Below, in pieces: positions 1 through 10,500 of a DNA stretch of 64,000 bases. Position numbers and translations under genes: made by a program. The notes under the pieces are model-generated. The model did no database searches, was not told the DNA's origin, and saw only the letters and a program-made list of their open reading frames with translations. Position 1 is the first letter of the stretch. Each line of letters begins with the position of its first letter. Source of the stretch: Prorocentrum cordatum (Eukaryota > Sar > Dinophyceae > Prorocentrales > Prorocentraceae); NCBI GenBank assembly GCA_963575745.1, contig CAUYUJ010006524.1, forward strand, positions 444,920-508,919, read 5' to 3'.

Positions 1-1620
1 GAGGGCCAGGAATCGAACTGCCATGAGCAACGCCTGGGCATCGCTTCCAGACGGGATGATGGGGGCGCGCGAAACGCGAAAGGCGTGCAAGATTGATCAG
101 GCCGCGAAGGACCCGAACATGCTGAAGAGCCCGAGAGAATTCTGGATCCGACCGTGAAGGACACAAAAAAGAAACGACGACAAAAAAAGGACGGACGAAC
201 ACAAAGGGCAGACAAAACATTGGAGTACGGCAATCAATTCAAACGACAAGAATAACATTTTCCAATGAGCGGAACAATCGCGGGCGATGACAAAATCCGC
301 CGGCGGTGCGGAGCCGCGACAAAATCGGAAGCGGCGACAACAAGATGCTTTTTGGACGACGTGCAGCAAACGTTGCGGAAACGCCGCTTGTATCGCAAAT
401 TCATCGAGAATGCGGACCACGTGGCAAATTTGTCACGCGGCTTTGTCGGGCGATTTGTCGTCGCGCATTCCGTGCGCCCAGACGGCTCGCGCCCGCGCTG
501 GGATCCCCCGCGTGCGTTGATGCTTTCGCGCGCGCGCGCGTAGCGCGCGGCGGGATTGCCGCGCGCTGGAGATGCGCGCGCGCGCAGGTGCCATCGCGCG
601 CGCCTCCGTTGCGGGCGAAGCGCGAGGCGCGCGCGTGCGCGCGTGTGCGCGCCGGACAGGCGCACGCGCCACAAACTAGCGACTCACCAAGAACAGCGCG
701 TAGTCCGTCCGCGTTGCACACCGCGCGAGGCCATCGTCAACGCGAGAGCCATGATTTGGGACGGCCGGTGGGTGGTGTCAGAGTTGAATTCGCAGATCGC
801 CCAACTCAGGTCGGCACGGTCCAGTTGAGAACGTTGGAACTATATTTTATGTTTGTATGCAAAGATCTGTCCGTGGATTCTGTCTTATCGGTAGAGGATG
901 TGAGAGACTTCTTGTGCCCGAGACTGGGTGTGGAAGGCTGGGTTTGGGGGTGCCAGGTACCTGCCAATCTTGCCAGCATCGCGGTTTCTGTTGTTGCCCG
1001 TCGCGCGCCGGAGCGCTAGCCGAAGTCGCAGTGTCTCCAATGAACTGTGCGTCGAGCTGAAACCTCCTCTTCGGCTTCCCTCCGTTTCTTTCGTGGCCTC
1101 GCCGGGCACCCCTGGGTGGGCCCGCGTGCCGACTGGACGCCGGCCCTGGAATAAATCGAACTCGATGTTGGCCCCCCCCCCCTGGTGCTTGGATGGAGCT
1201 TCGCAGACGGTTCCGCCAAAGGCCCGCCAGGAGCGAAGATTTCCGGCCGTGGCTACGATGTCCTAGGCCAGGAGGGGGCGGCTGTGATGGCCATGAGGGG
1301 TTCCCCCCCTGGGCTCAGGTGTTCAGCGTCTGTTATCAGGGCCGAGCCGTACGGCTTGTTCAAAGTTCTGGAGAGCGCCTGCCCACCGCTGCGAATTTTG
1401 ATCGGCAGTAGCTCGGTCAACCGAGGCTTGTGCAGAGGTTCCAAACGGTGAGACTTAGCTAAAAGACCTCGCGCCGACCTCTGGAATAAGATCTGGGGAA
1501 TGCTACAGGAAACGTTCCCTGGGGAAGCCGATTTCCTGGATGTCAAGGTTCGGGCCCATGTAAAAGTGTCCCTGGACGACTCTCCAGAGAGCAGGTTCGA
1601 TTTCCAGAGCAACCATTTGG
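1..1620. other. Gene-free GC-rich stretch
   Basis: I see no supported gene here. Several frames stay open for 60-240 codons, but this follows from the GC-rich composition, with CG alternation concentrated around 525-660. None of the translations shows a domain or a family motif. A plus-strand reading from 265 to 543 has a mildly protein-like stretch (FLDDVQQTLRKRRLYRKFIE) that could be a small exon remnant, with nothing around it to confirm that. Confidence 0.5.
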
Positions 1621-1624
1621 CCAG

Positions 1625-1680
1625 AGGAGGAGGAGGAGGAAGAGGAGGAGGAGGAGAAGGAGGAGACGGAGGAGGAGGTC
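1625..1680. repeat. GGA-rich microsatellite
   Basis: An imperfect GGA trinucleotide run. It is the first of many GGA/CTC tracts in the window and encodes only poly-Gly, poly-Glu or poly-Arg in the forward frames. Confidence 0.8.
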
Positions 1681-1705
1681 GGAGCACGCAAAGGTACCCA
1701 TATTG

Positions 1706-1795
1706 CTACCTGTCCCTCGTTTTCGCGTTCTTTCGGCCTCCTGGGAGGCCCTCGTCGCCACCGCTGGATTCGCCTCGAAATGCGGGTCAGAGCGC
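1706..1795 (+). repeat. Dispersed repeat family D, copy 1
   Basis: This ~85-bp block contains GGCCCTCGTCGCCACCGCTG followed by GATTCGCCTCGAAATGCGG. It recurs near 2935-3025 and 50237-50325 in the same orientation. The best match is to the third copy, with long identical runs. No inverted ends are obvious. Confidence 0.65.
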
Positions 1796-1965
1796 ACCCC
1801 GGGAAAGGTCGGGGGCTTCCCCGGGAGGAGGTGGATAGCGCGATATTGCTATTGTAAGCTGTTTTCTGCTCGCCCACCTCAGCGGCGAAGGCCGCTAAAT
1901 GTGAGTTTGGCAGCGTTCGTGTGACGAATTGTCCCGAGCGGGCCAAACGGTCCAGCGACGGGTGG

Positions 1966-2038
1966 AGATGTGTGTGTATGTGTTAGTGTTTGTGTCTGTG
2001 TGTCCGTGTGTCTGTGTGTCTGTGTGTCTGTGTGTGCA
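1966..2038. repeat. TG-rich microsatellite
   Basis: Imperfect TG dinucleotide tract with GTGTC/TGTGTCTG interruptions. Confidence 0.85.
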
Positions 2039-2149
2039 CTTCGTTGTGCTATGGTATTCACATCGTACTGTCCCGATGTCCAGCTGCCTGCCCGTCCTCG
2101 CCGTCCTCGGTGTCCAAGCTTTCGGGGTCTGCAGCGAACCCCCGAAGTC

Positions 2150-2228
2150 GAGGATTGAGATCCGAGGACCGATGCTCGACTCTCGAGAATCGAGGATCAC
2201 GGGTTCGAGGATCGAGGTTCGAGGCTGC
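2150..2228. repeat. Short GAGGATCGAGG-type tandem repeat
   Basis: Degenerate 7-14 bp units around GAGGATCGAGG and CTCGAGAATCGAGG. A closely similar degenerate array lies at 52115-52195, also in plus orientation. Confidence 0.6.
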
Positions 2229-2496
2229 ATCGTCTTCTTGCCTCTCCTCCCTCCCGAGGTGGTGTTGGAGTGGCCCTCGCCAGCCTCGGGGGGGAGCTGG
2301 CTCAGCTTCGAGACCTTCGCCGTCGGCACGCTCACCACAGGCCCTCGGTCTCGCCTCGGGGGCGGCCTCACCGACCCCTAGCGAGCCATCCCCCTCCGTG
2401 GCGTGACCCTCGCCTCGCCCCAAGGCGCATGCATGCGGCCGGAGGGGGGCTCGAAAGGCGAGAATGACGTTACGGAAGGGGCTGGCTTGCTGGGGT

Positions 2497-2654
2497 TGAG
2501 TTGTGCGTGCCCCTCTACAGGAGGAGCATTCAAACATAATCAAAAGACAGTCTGGGGGCGATGTTTCTTTTGTTTTGTTCACATGTTTGACAGTTTCTGG
2601 ACTATGTTCTATTCTTCTTGCAAAATCCGCCTGTAGGGGGACATGCCCGACCTA
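2497..2654 (+). mobile_element. Family A MITE-like element, copy 1
   Basis: A 158-bp element with ~25-bp imperfect terminal inverted repeats. The left end runs to CGTGCCCCTCTACAGG and the right end is CCTGTAGGGGGACATGCCCG plus ACCTA. Relatives lie at 17122-17283, 50722-50879 and 60398-60563, with part-copies at 62680-62786 and 63460-63503. It has no coding capacity, which fits a non-autonomous DNA transposon (MITE). The interior shares the left-subterminal AATATTCAAACATA-like and GTCTGGGGACGAT-like blocks with the other copies. Confidence 0.75.
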
Positions 2655-2792
2655 ATGCTAGGGGTCGGTTAGGCCGCGCCCGATCGCCGCGGCCAGCCTC
2701 CTCCGCTCACGGGCCGGGAGCACCTGCTCAACGTGTCGCGCTGCCAGGTCTGGCCCGTCGGGCGTCGGCACAACACGCCGACCACGTCCCTG

Positions 2793-2907
2793 GGGGGCCA
2801 CATGCGAACCCCACCCCTGCCCCCCACGATTTCGGAGGGAGGGCGAAGTGAACCCCACCCTCCCCAGAAATCGTGGGGGGTAGGGGTAGGGTTCGCATGT
2901 GGCCCCC
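2793..2907. mobile_element. 115-bp inverted-repeat element
   Basis: Two 41-bp arms (2793-2833 and 2867-2907) match as inverted repeats at 39 of 41 positions. Both carry CACATGCGAACC and CCCCCCACGATTTC or their complements. The 33-bp spacer is GA/CCC-rich. The near-perfect arms imply a recent origin, or a fold-back element held together by its hairpin. I saw no second copy. Confidence 0.7.
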
Positions 2908-2929
2908 TTTGTCCCGTGCCCCGATGGTG

Positions 2930-3025
2930 CGCAGGAGGACGGGTACGGATGTCGCTGCCCGCCCCAGAGAGCCCTCGTCGCTACGAATGGATTCGCCTCG
3001 AAGTGCTGGCCAGAACGCACCAGAG
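2930..3025 (+). repeat. Dispersed repeat family D, copy 2
   Basis: A more diverged copy of the block at 1706-1795. Shared words include AGCCCTCGTCGC, ATGGATTCGCCTCGAAGTG and CAGAACGCACC. Confidence 0.55.
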
Positions 3026-3029
3026 CAGA

Positions 3030-3940
3030 GGTCTAGGGAGCAGCAACATGGGTGTCGTGAAGTCCCTCTAGAGCATCAGCGGTCCAGGCCTTTCCGAGCA
3101 TCCCGCCCCGCGAAGCGAAGCGACAAGCCATCCGCTCGCAGGGCATGGCGCGTCGCCGAGGCTGCCGCCGAGACGCGCCAATCAACAGTTTCTAACCGTA
3201 TGCTTTTGGGGGGACTGCGAGGGTTCATCCTCGTCGTCCTCCTCGCGGTCATTTCTGCCCCCTCCCGCCCTCGTCGACACCGTCGTTTTCGCTCGTCGCC
3301 GCCGCCATCGGTTTGGAGCTTTTTGGGTGTTCCCTGAGGTTCTGAGGGAACAGGTCCGTGGAACAGGTCTTGAGTTGATTTTGCCGTTCTCGTCGCCTTC
3401 GTTGACTCCGCTCCTCCTCCCCCTCAAGCCTTTCTCCCTTCCTTCCTCCTCCGTGCAGGAGGATAGCAGTGCCAAAAGCAACCACCGCCGGATCATCTTC
3501 GAAGAAGGAAGCACCACAATAAGTAGCAGCGCAGCGGTACGCATTTGGCGCGTCGGATCTGGAGGCGGAGGGGGCGGAGGGGGGGAGAGGAGGCGGGGGG
3601 GGGGAGAGGCGACGGTGGTGGAGGGGGAGCTCTCTCGTGGATCTGGCATTTGGCCAGCAAATGTCTGGCCCTCCCGTGGGGGGCGCGCGCTGCGCGACGG
3701 CAGCAGCGCCGACCTTCATGCGTCTGCTGCTCACGAAAACGCTTCTGGGCAGGGTCTCCCTGCCAGCGGGGCACCCGTAAACCTGGACCAGCCAGGAGCT
3801 GGGGCACCCCAGGCGCGCCCCCTGGGTTGGCAATGACCCAGAGGGCTTGTTTCTTGCTTCCACGTAGCTACCAAGGGTTCCGCGACGTGTTTTAAGCTTT
3901 CTGCAGCTTGATATAGAGACCCCAACGGCCTTACCCTTAT
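3030..3940. other. No gene seen
   Basis: This stretch contains a G-run-rich segment at 3555-3625 and otherwise unremarkable GC-rich DNA. Open frames on both strands translate to low-complexity Pro/Arg/Ser peptides without recognisable domains. Confidence 0.5.
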
Positions 3941-3944
3941 CCTG

Positions 3945-4017
3945 ATCCTCCTCCTCTTCCTTCTCCTCCTCCTCCTACTCCTCCTCCTCCTCCTCCTCCT
4001 CCTCCTCCTCCTCCTCC
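3945..4017. repeat. CTC microsatellite at left edge of the retrotransposon
   Basis: A CTC trinucleotide run that stops exactly where repeat A1 of the YR retrotransposon begins. Just beyond the element's right end (from 14109) there is a CATCCT/CTC-rich run. Together these suggest that the element inserted into a pyrimidine-rich microsatellite. Confidence 0.8.
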
Positions 4018-4077
4018 TGCGCTTCTCTATTCTCCTTGCCGCTCGCGCCCGTTCAGGTCCTGCAGCTTCTCGGCCCC
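4018..4077 (+). repeat. Split direct repeat A1 (left end)
   Basis: A 60-bp sequence starting TGCGCTTCTCTATTCTCC and ending CTTCTCGGCCCC. An identical copy lies at 13849-13908. It abuts the CTC microsatellite on its left. Confidence 0.88.
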
Positions 4078-4538
4078 AAGCTTGCTCTTCTCGCCCCCCG
4101 CTCCCCCCGCCGCGCGCGCGCGCGGCCAGGGCGCCAGGGGGCTTGCGGTTGCCACCGCCGCGCAGGTTCCTCTTCACCTACGCGGCGGTGTTCTACTTGC
4201 TGGGCTACGAGCTGCTTTGGGCCACTGCCGCAGGCAGGGGTCCCAACGCTTCCTCCGTGATCTGGCTGGTTCGGGGTCGCTCTTTCACCCCGCCAGTCAG
4301 AGCTCGGGTGGGGGTGGGCCGGCTGCCTCCTGTGGGCACCCGGCAGCGGCGAGTGTGCACACTCTCCGCTCGGGCGCCGCTGCCCCCCTGGCAGTGCGCG
4401 CCCGTGTCATCTGGGCGTGGCCCCAGCCAGGCCGTCCAGGCAGGCGTCTGACCTGCTCGCGGGTTCCTCCCGCGCCTGCCGCAGCTGCTGCTCGTGTGAC
4501 GCTGGCTTCTGAGCCCCGTCCCGCAGGCTCGGCATCCG
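4078..4538 (+). other. Leader of the YR retrotransposon
   Basis: 461 bp between A1 and the first usable ATG. An in-frame TGA lies at 4497-4499, so the large frame cannot start earlier. Other frames remain open (for example from 4082) but look like composition artefacts. The transcription start is probably here or in A1. No promoter motif can be assigned. Confidence 0.5.
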
Positions 4539-7500
4539 ATGGCGCCTGCCTCCCTTTCGCCGCTACAAAACTCCCCTCCTTCCTCTTGCCTCTTCCCCTT
4601 GGACCCCGGAGCGGACGCCCATCTGAGGAGAGGAGTAGGAGGTGGAGTTCCCTCGCATCACGAGGAGGCCGCGCCATCGGCCCGGAAGAAGAGTGCTCGC
4701 GCTACGCCCGTTGCCGGCGCCACTCAAGGGTCGAGCCCGCCCGCCGCCGAACGGTCTATTGCTCGCGCCACGAGTGTCGCCGCCGCCTCTCGGAACACCG
4801 CCCGCCTGGCAACAGGCGGAGAGGCCACCGGCGCGAAGATAACGGCGTCCAGGACGGAGGAGTCGGAGTCGGTGGACCCTCTCTTTCTCCACTCCCCCTC
4901 TACTCCTCCCCCTCCAGTCGCCGCTTCGCCATGGCTCAGCTGCCGTTCGCGGCATCGTTTCCCTCGCGTGGGCAACGACAGGCGCGCGCGCGCCCAGGGC
5001 CCTTCGGGCGGATCGGGACCCAGCGGATTTGAGGGGGTTGGCATGCGCCCTTCCAGCGATGCTGCTACGGCCCCGCAGGGGAGGGGTCGTGCCGCCCACT
5101 CAACCGTCGGCCTGGCTCACCAGTCTGGCCGCCCGCCGCGAGCAAGTTTTCTGGCCGCCTCGCCCGCTCCCGCGGGTTTTCGGCCCCCTCCAGGGTCGGA
5201 GCCGTCGGTTGTCGAAACCAGGCGGGGCGGGAGCTCTGTTCGTTTGGCAATCACCCACGAGCTGTCGCGCGCGGTGCCTCCCCCGCCTACTGTAGCGGCG
5301 GACGCTGTGGATTCTGGCGGTTTGGAGGGGGTGGGTATGCGCTCCTCCAGCGATGCTGTTGCGGCCCCGCAGGGAGGGGTTCGTACCGCTCCCCCAGCCG
5401 CCACCGCAGTTAACCAGCTTAGCACCCCGCCGCGAGACGGTCCCAAGGCAGCTTTGCCCTCGCTTTCGGGACTCCAGCTCCCTTCAGGGTTGGAGCCGCC
5501 GTCACAGACGCGTGCCGAGCGCACAGGGCCACCGCGGAGCAGTCCCAGAGCCGCCTCGCCGACTCGCGCCAGCTTCCGGCCCCCCCCTGGGTTGGAGTCG
5601 CCGTTACAGCCGCGTGCTTGGCGGATGGGCCCACCGCCTGGCTTTGATGCACGAACACCAGCACTGCCGGCGGCAGCACCAACGCCTGCGCTTACGCCGG
5701 CACCAGCGCCAGCGCCTCCTCCTGCGCCGAGGCCGGCACCGATGCCTGCACGAGCGCCAGCACGGACAGCGGCAGCACCGACGCGTGCGCTTACACCAGC
5801 ACCAGCGCCAGCGCCGCACCGACGTCAGCATCAACGCCAGCACCTGGCGGCGTCAGCACCGACGCTTGCGCTTACGCCGGCACCAGCGCCAGCGCCTACG
5901 CCAGCACCGAGGCCAGCGCCGACGCCAGCCCTGACGCCAGCACAGACGGCGGCAGCACCGACGCCTGCGCTTCCGCCGGCACTAGCGCCAGCGATTACGC
6001 CAGGGGGCGCTTCGACAGTGTTGCCCTTCCACCCGCCACCTGGGTTTGAGGCGCTGTCGGGCCCTGCGGTCTGGCAGGTGGGGCCATCTCCCTGCCTCGC
6101 TAGCCTGGAGGCGGGCGCTCGGGTGCCGCCGCCGCACAACCGTTGCGCGACCGACGCCGCGGTTGGGTTTCCTTTTCCTGACAGCGGAAGTGGGCAGTCG
6201 GCGATCCCCTGCCTAGGGGCCTCACCCCTGCCTCCAAGGGAGCCGCTTGCGGTCAGTGCCTCCCGTGCGAGCGCCCACGCCATCTTGCACTCGCTCGGGC
6301 TACTCGGGAATCCAACCTCGGCGTCGACGGACCCCGCGTCCCTGCCAGTGTCGGCCCCCTTGTTGTCAGGCGCTACGCGACATGTTTCTGCTGCTGCTGC
6401 AGATGGTTTCGGGGTAGCTGGTACCTGCCTGCCGGGCGCCGCTGCTTCGGCGCCACAGAGCACGGGTCGCACCGATCCCTCAGCCCCCGCCGCAGCTCGC
6501 GATTTGGGCACGCCGCCGCAAAGCTGTCCTATGGCCACTTCGCCGTGTCTTCCAGGCTTCCTGCCCCCACCAGGGCTGGAGCCGCCGTCACGGCCGTGTG
6601 CCTCGCGTCGCTCTGGGGGCGCCCTCCGCGAGGCTAGAGGCGCTCCAGCCCTTCGCCGACGTGGCGGTTCGTCTGGGTTTTCAGCCATTCGGGATCGCGG
6701 CCACGTTGGCCAGGGCACCTGCGCCACCTCATCGCGTCCAGCTGCGCGCTGGGACCCCAGCTTCGGCGCTCGTCTCAGCGTGGGGGAAGGCTCGGTCGAA
6801 CGCCCCTCCGCAGGCGCTCCCGCCTGCCCCTCCCGCGCGCGTCCCCCCGCCACTTGGGCGGGCCGACCCCGCTGCGGTCGCCGGCTCCGCCGAGGGGGTC
6901 GCAGGGGACGCACTGGGGCTGCCTGCCGAGGCGCCCCAGAGGGCTCTCGATCTGGCTTTCATCTGCCAGCGGGAGGCGCTGCAGCGGTGCATGTTCATCG
7001 TCCAGCTGGTGGGGGGCCGCGGCTACCTCGGAACCGCATGGTTCCTCACGGGGATCAAGCCCCCCCCGTGTCGCGTGACCTGGTGCGGGTGGCGGCAGGC
7101 CCTTGCCGCGCCCGTTCCGCCGGCTCCCAGGCCGCCGGCGGAGCCGCCCTCCACGGCGGCGCATCCCACCACAGGGGTGGACGCACGCGAGCTGCGTGCA
7201 CCGGCCGAGGGTTCACGCAGCGGCGAGTCGCTGTAAGCGACGACGCTGCTGCTGCCAGGCGTGCCTGGGCTGAGCGAGGCCGTGAGAGTAGGCACGCGCT
7301 CCTCCAGCGATGCTGTTGCGGCCCCGCAGGGAGGAGTTCGTGCCGCTGTCGCGACTCTCGCTCTACCCCTGGCTCCCCTTCAGGGCCGAGTGGCCATTTT
7401 GGCAATTTTCACCGTGCTGCCGAAGCCCCTTCCGACGGGGACTCAGGCGCACCGCCCGTCGCTTCCATCGGTTCTGTTGCCAGTGGGAACCCCCCTCGAG

Positions 7501-10500
7501 TCGACTTGTCCTCCGGGGTCACTACCGTGCCACCGGCCCCTCGAGTTGACCTGTCCTCAGGGGCCGCTGCCAGTTCCGAAGCCTCTCGCGTTGACTTGTC
7601 CGCGGGGGATTCGAGGCCGTCTGCACCTACCGGCACCGCGCCTTCCTTTCCCAAGGTCGCGCCCTTTGTCGCTGACCTTTCTGCCTTGCTGCGCCTGTTT
7701 CCTGGCGCGAACATCGATATCACCCATTGGGCTGCTGCTTTAGCTCAGGTTGGGATGGGTGCTCGTTGTTCTCTGTCGTCTTTCACCCGCACCTCCCTCA
7801 GCGCGTCGGCCCGGGACGGCTCGTACGTGTTGGAGCCGCCTCCCCGCGATCCTTGGCCGTGCCCTCCAGCGCCTTCTCTGCCGCCGCCTCCTGTAACCTT
7901 GACGGGTCGCGCGCGCGAGCGGTGGCGCTTGAGGCGCGCAGCGCGCACCGTAGCACAGCACGCCGCTGTTGCGCTAAACTGGCTCACCTTGGGCCATCCC
8001 AGCCTCGCTCCCATCGAGGCCCATGTGTGCACAGCGGCCACGCCCTGCCAGGAGGGTACTCGCGACCGCCTCGAGCGGTTGTGTCGGATCGCAGTTCGCC
8101 TTGCCCGCGGCGGCAAGAGCGACTTAGGTCGGGCTTTCTCCAAGTTCGACGCCACTGAAGTCTCGCTCCATGGCCTGGCCACCCATGTTGCAGCTATCGA
8201 GGCTTCCTTCACCTCCTCTTCCCAGGTGCCCGCCCCCATGCGGCAATGCCCGTCCAGCGCGCCTCCTGTGCCTGGATCGTTGGCTTCAGCGGCAGGCTGG
8301 GACTCCACCCAGTCTGAGCCCTTCGACCTCCGAGTCAGGGCGTCCCGCATCAAGTGGGATTATTCTCCGACGTTTGATCCCACTCCCTTCCTCGCCGACG
8401 CGCGGGTCCGCAAAGCTTTTCACGACCCCGAAACCATGCGTCTTCCGTCGGCCGAGTGGCCATCGGGCCTCCCGGGGGCCCGCGTCCACATGGACCGTGA
8501 TCAGCTGTGGGAGCTTCTTCGGAAGTGGGACTCCTGCGGCGCCCTGTACTTGACTCCCACCTCAGACCTGGCTTGGGATGAGGCTTGCGGAGCGTTCAGG
8601 GTCCCCAAGGACAGCGAGTACGATCGGCTGATTCTTAATCCCACGGTGGTGAACAGTCGCTGTCAGAGCATTTCTTCCAGCACTCAGCGCCTTGGGCAGG
8701 GTTTCCTGCTCTGCCGCATGGGTCTCGCTGCAGGCGAGTGGTTGGTGGTGTCATGCGATGACTTACGCGAGTTCTATTACACCTTTAAGGTGCCACCAGC
8801 TCGAGCGAAGCGCAATGCCCTCCGCGTGCGGCTGCCCAGTGCGCGGTTCAAGGCATTCAATGCGTGGCGCCCTGACCTCGAGGGCGTGGATGTTTCCCCG
8901 TGCTTGAACGCGCTGGCTATGGGCGACAACATGGCCGTGGAAATCGCAAACTCTGCGCACGAGGGTGTCCTTCGCAGCTTCGGGGCTCTTCGCCCCCATG
9001 AGCAAGCTGTGCACAGGACTCCGTTTCCGCGTGGCCATTTCGTCGAGATGTTGAACATCGACGATCACACGGGCTTCCAGAAGCTGTCCTGGAATGGCCT
9101 AGCTCCCCGCCCCGACGACCCAAATCGTCGTGATAAGGAGGTGTTTGCTGCGTGCGACCGCGGCTACCCTCGCGTGGGGCTGGTCCAGCACCCTGGTAAG
9201 CGGACCCGTGGCGCGACTCATAAGGTCGTGGTCGGTGCCGAGGTGGAGGGTCGGATAGGCATCGTGTGCGCGCCTCTTGTGCGCACCGTGGCCCTGTGCC
9301 GGCTAACCCTCATCCAAGTGTACCTCGGTCATTCGACCCGCGCGGTGCTAGCGTCGCTCGTCGGATGTTGGGTGCAAGTGTTTCTCTTTCGCAGGCCCAT
9401 GCTGTCGATTTTCACGCACGTCTACAACTTCCTGTCGTCGTTGTCGACGGAAGATGGGTTCGAATACGAGCTCCCCGTCTCCGTTCGCGACGAGCTGCTA
9501 GCCTGCACTTACCTGGCCTTTGTCGCCATTACCGACCTTCGCGCGGGCTACTCCCCCGAAGTGTTCGGCACGGACGCCTCCCTCGGCTGGGGGGGAGTGG
9601 TCCGCTCCTCGATCAGTCCACATCTCTCCCAAGAGTTGTGGCGCCGGTCTGAGCACGGAGGGTGGCACACGGCCCTCCACAACCGAAGTTTGCTTGCCGT
9701 GCTGGACCGGGGAGTCCCATTAGGCCCCGAGCTCACCCAGCTGCATCGCGATTTGGGGCTCCCTTCCATTGAGCCCCCAGTCGCGCCGCACTGGATAAGC
9801 GAACTGTCGGAAGCGCTGCACTTCCGCCTGGCCTATAAATGGGAATTTCGAACGCCGCGTCACATCAACATCCTGGAGGCCACTGTTTTCAAGAGTCTGT
9901 GCAAGTACTGCTGCGTTCGCATGCCGGACTCTCGGATCCCTGTGCTGCTCGATTCTAAGGTCGCCTTGGGCGCGGCCGCCCACGGTCGCAGCAGCTCTCC
10001 AGGGCTTTCCCATGTCCTCAGCACGGCTTTGCCTTACATCTTGAGCGGTGGCTTATACATGGGTGGCCTCTATGTGCCCACCGACGTCCACAGGGCGGAT
10101 GACCCCACCAGGAATCGGCCTGTGCGCCCCCCCTCCAGGGAGGCTCCTGCGTGGCTGGTCGACGCTGAGGCGGGCGATTTCGGTAGGTTCGATTGGGTCG
10201 CACTTGCTGACGCGCATTCTCCCTACCCCACTTGCCTATGGGGACGGCTCGCCGCGCTAGTCCTAGCACAGGGGCTCCTTGCGCGGGGGAATGCCCGGGC
10301 CGCCCATGGTCTGGCGGCACGTCCCCCTCTCTCGCCCGCCCCCGCGGCCGACGCATGGTTTGCAAGCGCGGCCGCCGCAACTGGGGTCGAGGCGCCGGTT
10401 TTTCTCGAAGCTCCCGGCACGCTTCCGCAGCCCGACCCAGCGCAAGCCGAGGCTCCAGAGATTCCTAGGCGGAACGCCTCTCCCGCGGTGGGCGGCGGAT

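Noticed and set aside
306-1019. 237-codon plus-strand frame
   Set aside because: Mostly Arg/Ala encoded by a CG-alternating stretch; no motif or neighbouring support.
1575-1605. GGTTCGATTTCC-like tRNA B box, and GGGTTCGAACCCC at ~35095
   Set aside because: No matching A box, acceptor stem or cloverleaf could be built around either.
7385-7405. GTGGCCATTTTGGCAA resembling the spliced leader
   Set aside because: Only ~11 contiguous bases agree, and it lies within the coding region of the retrotransposon.
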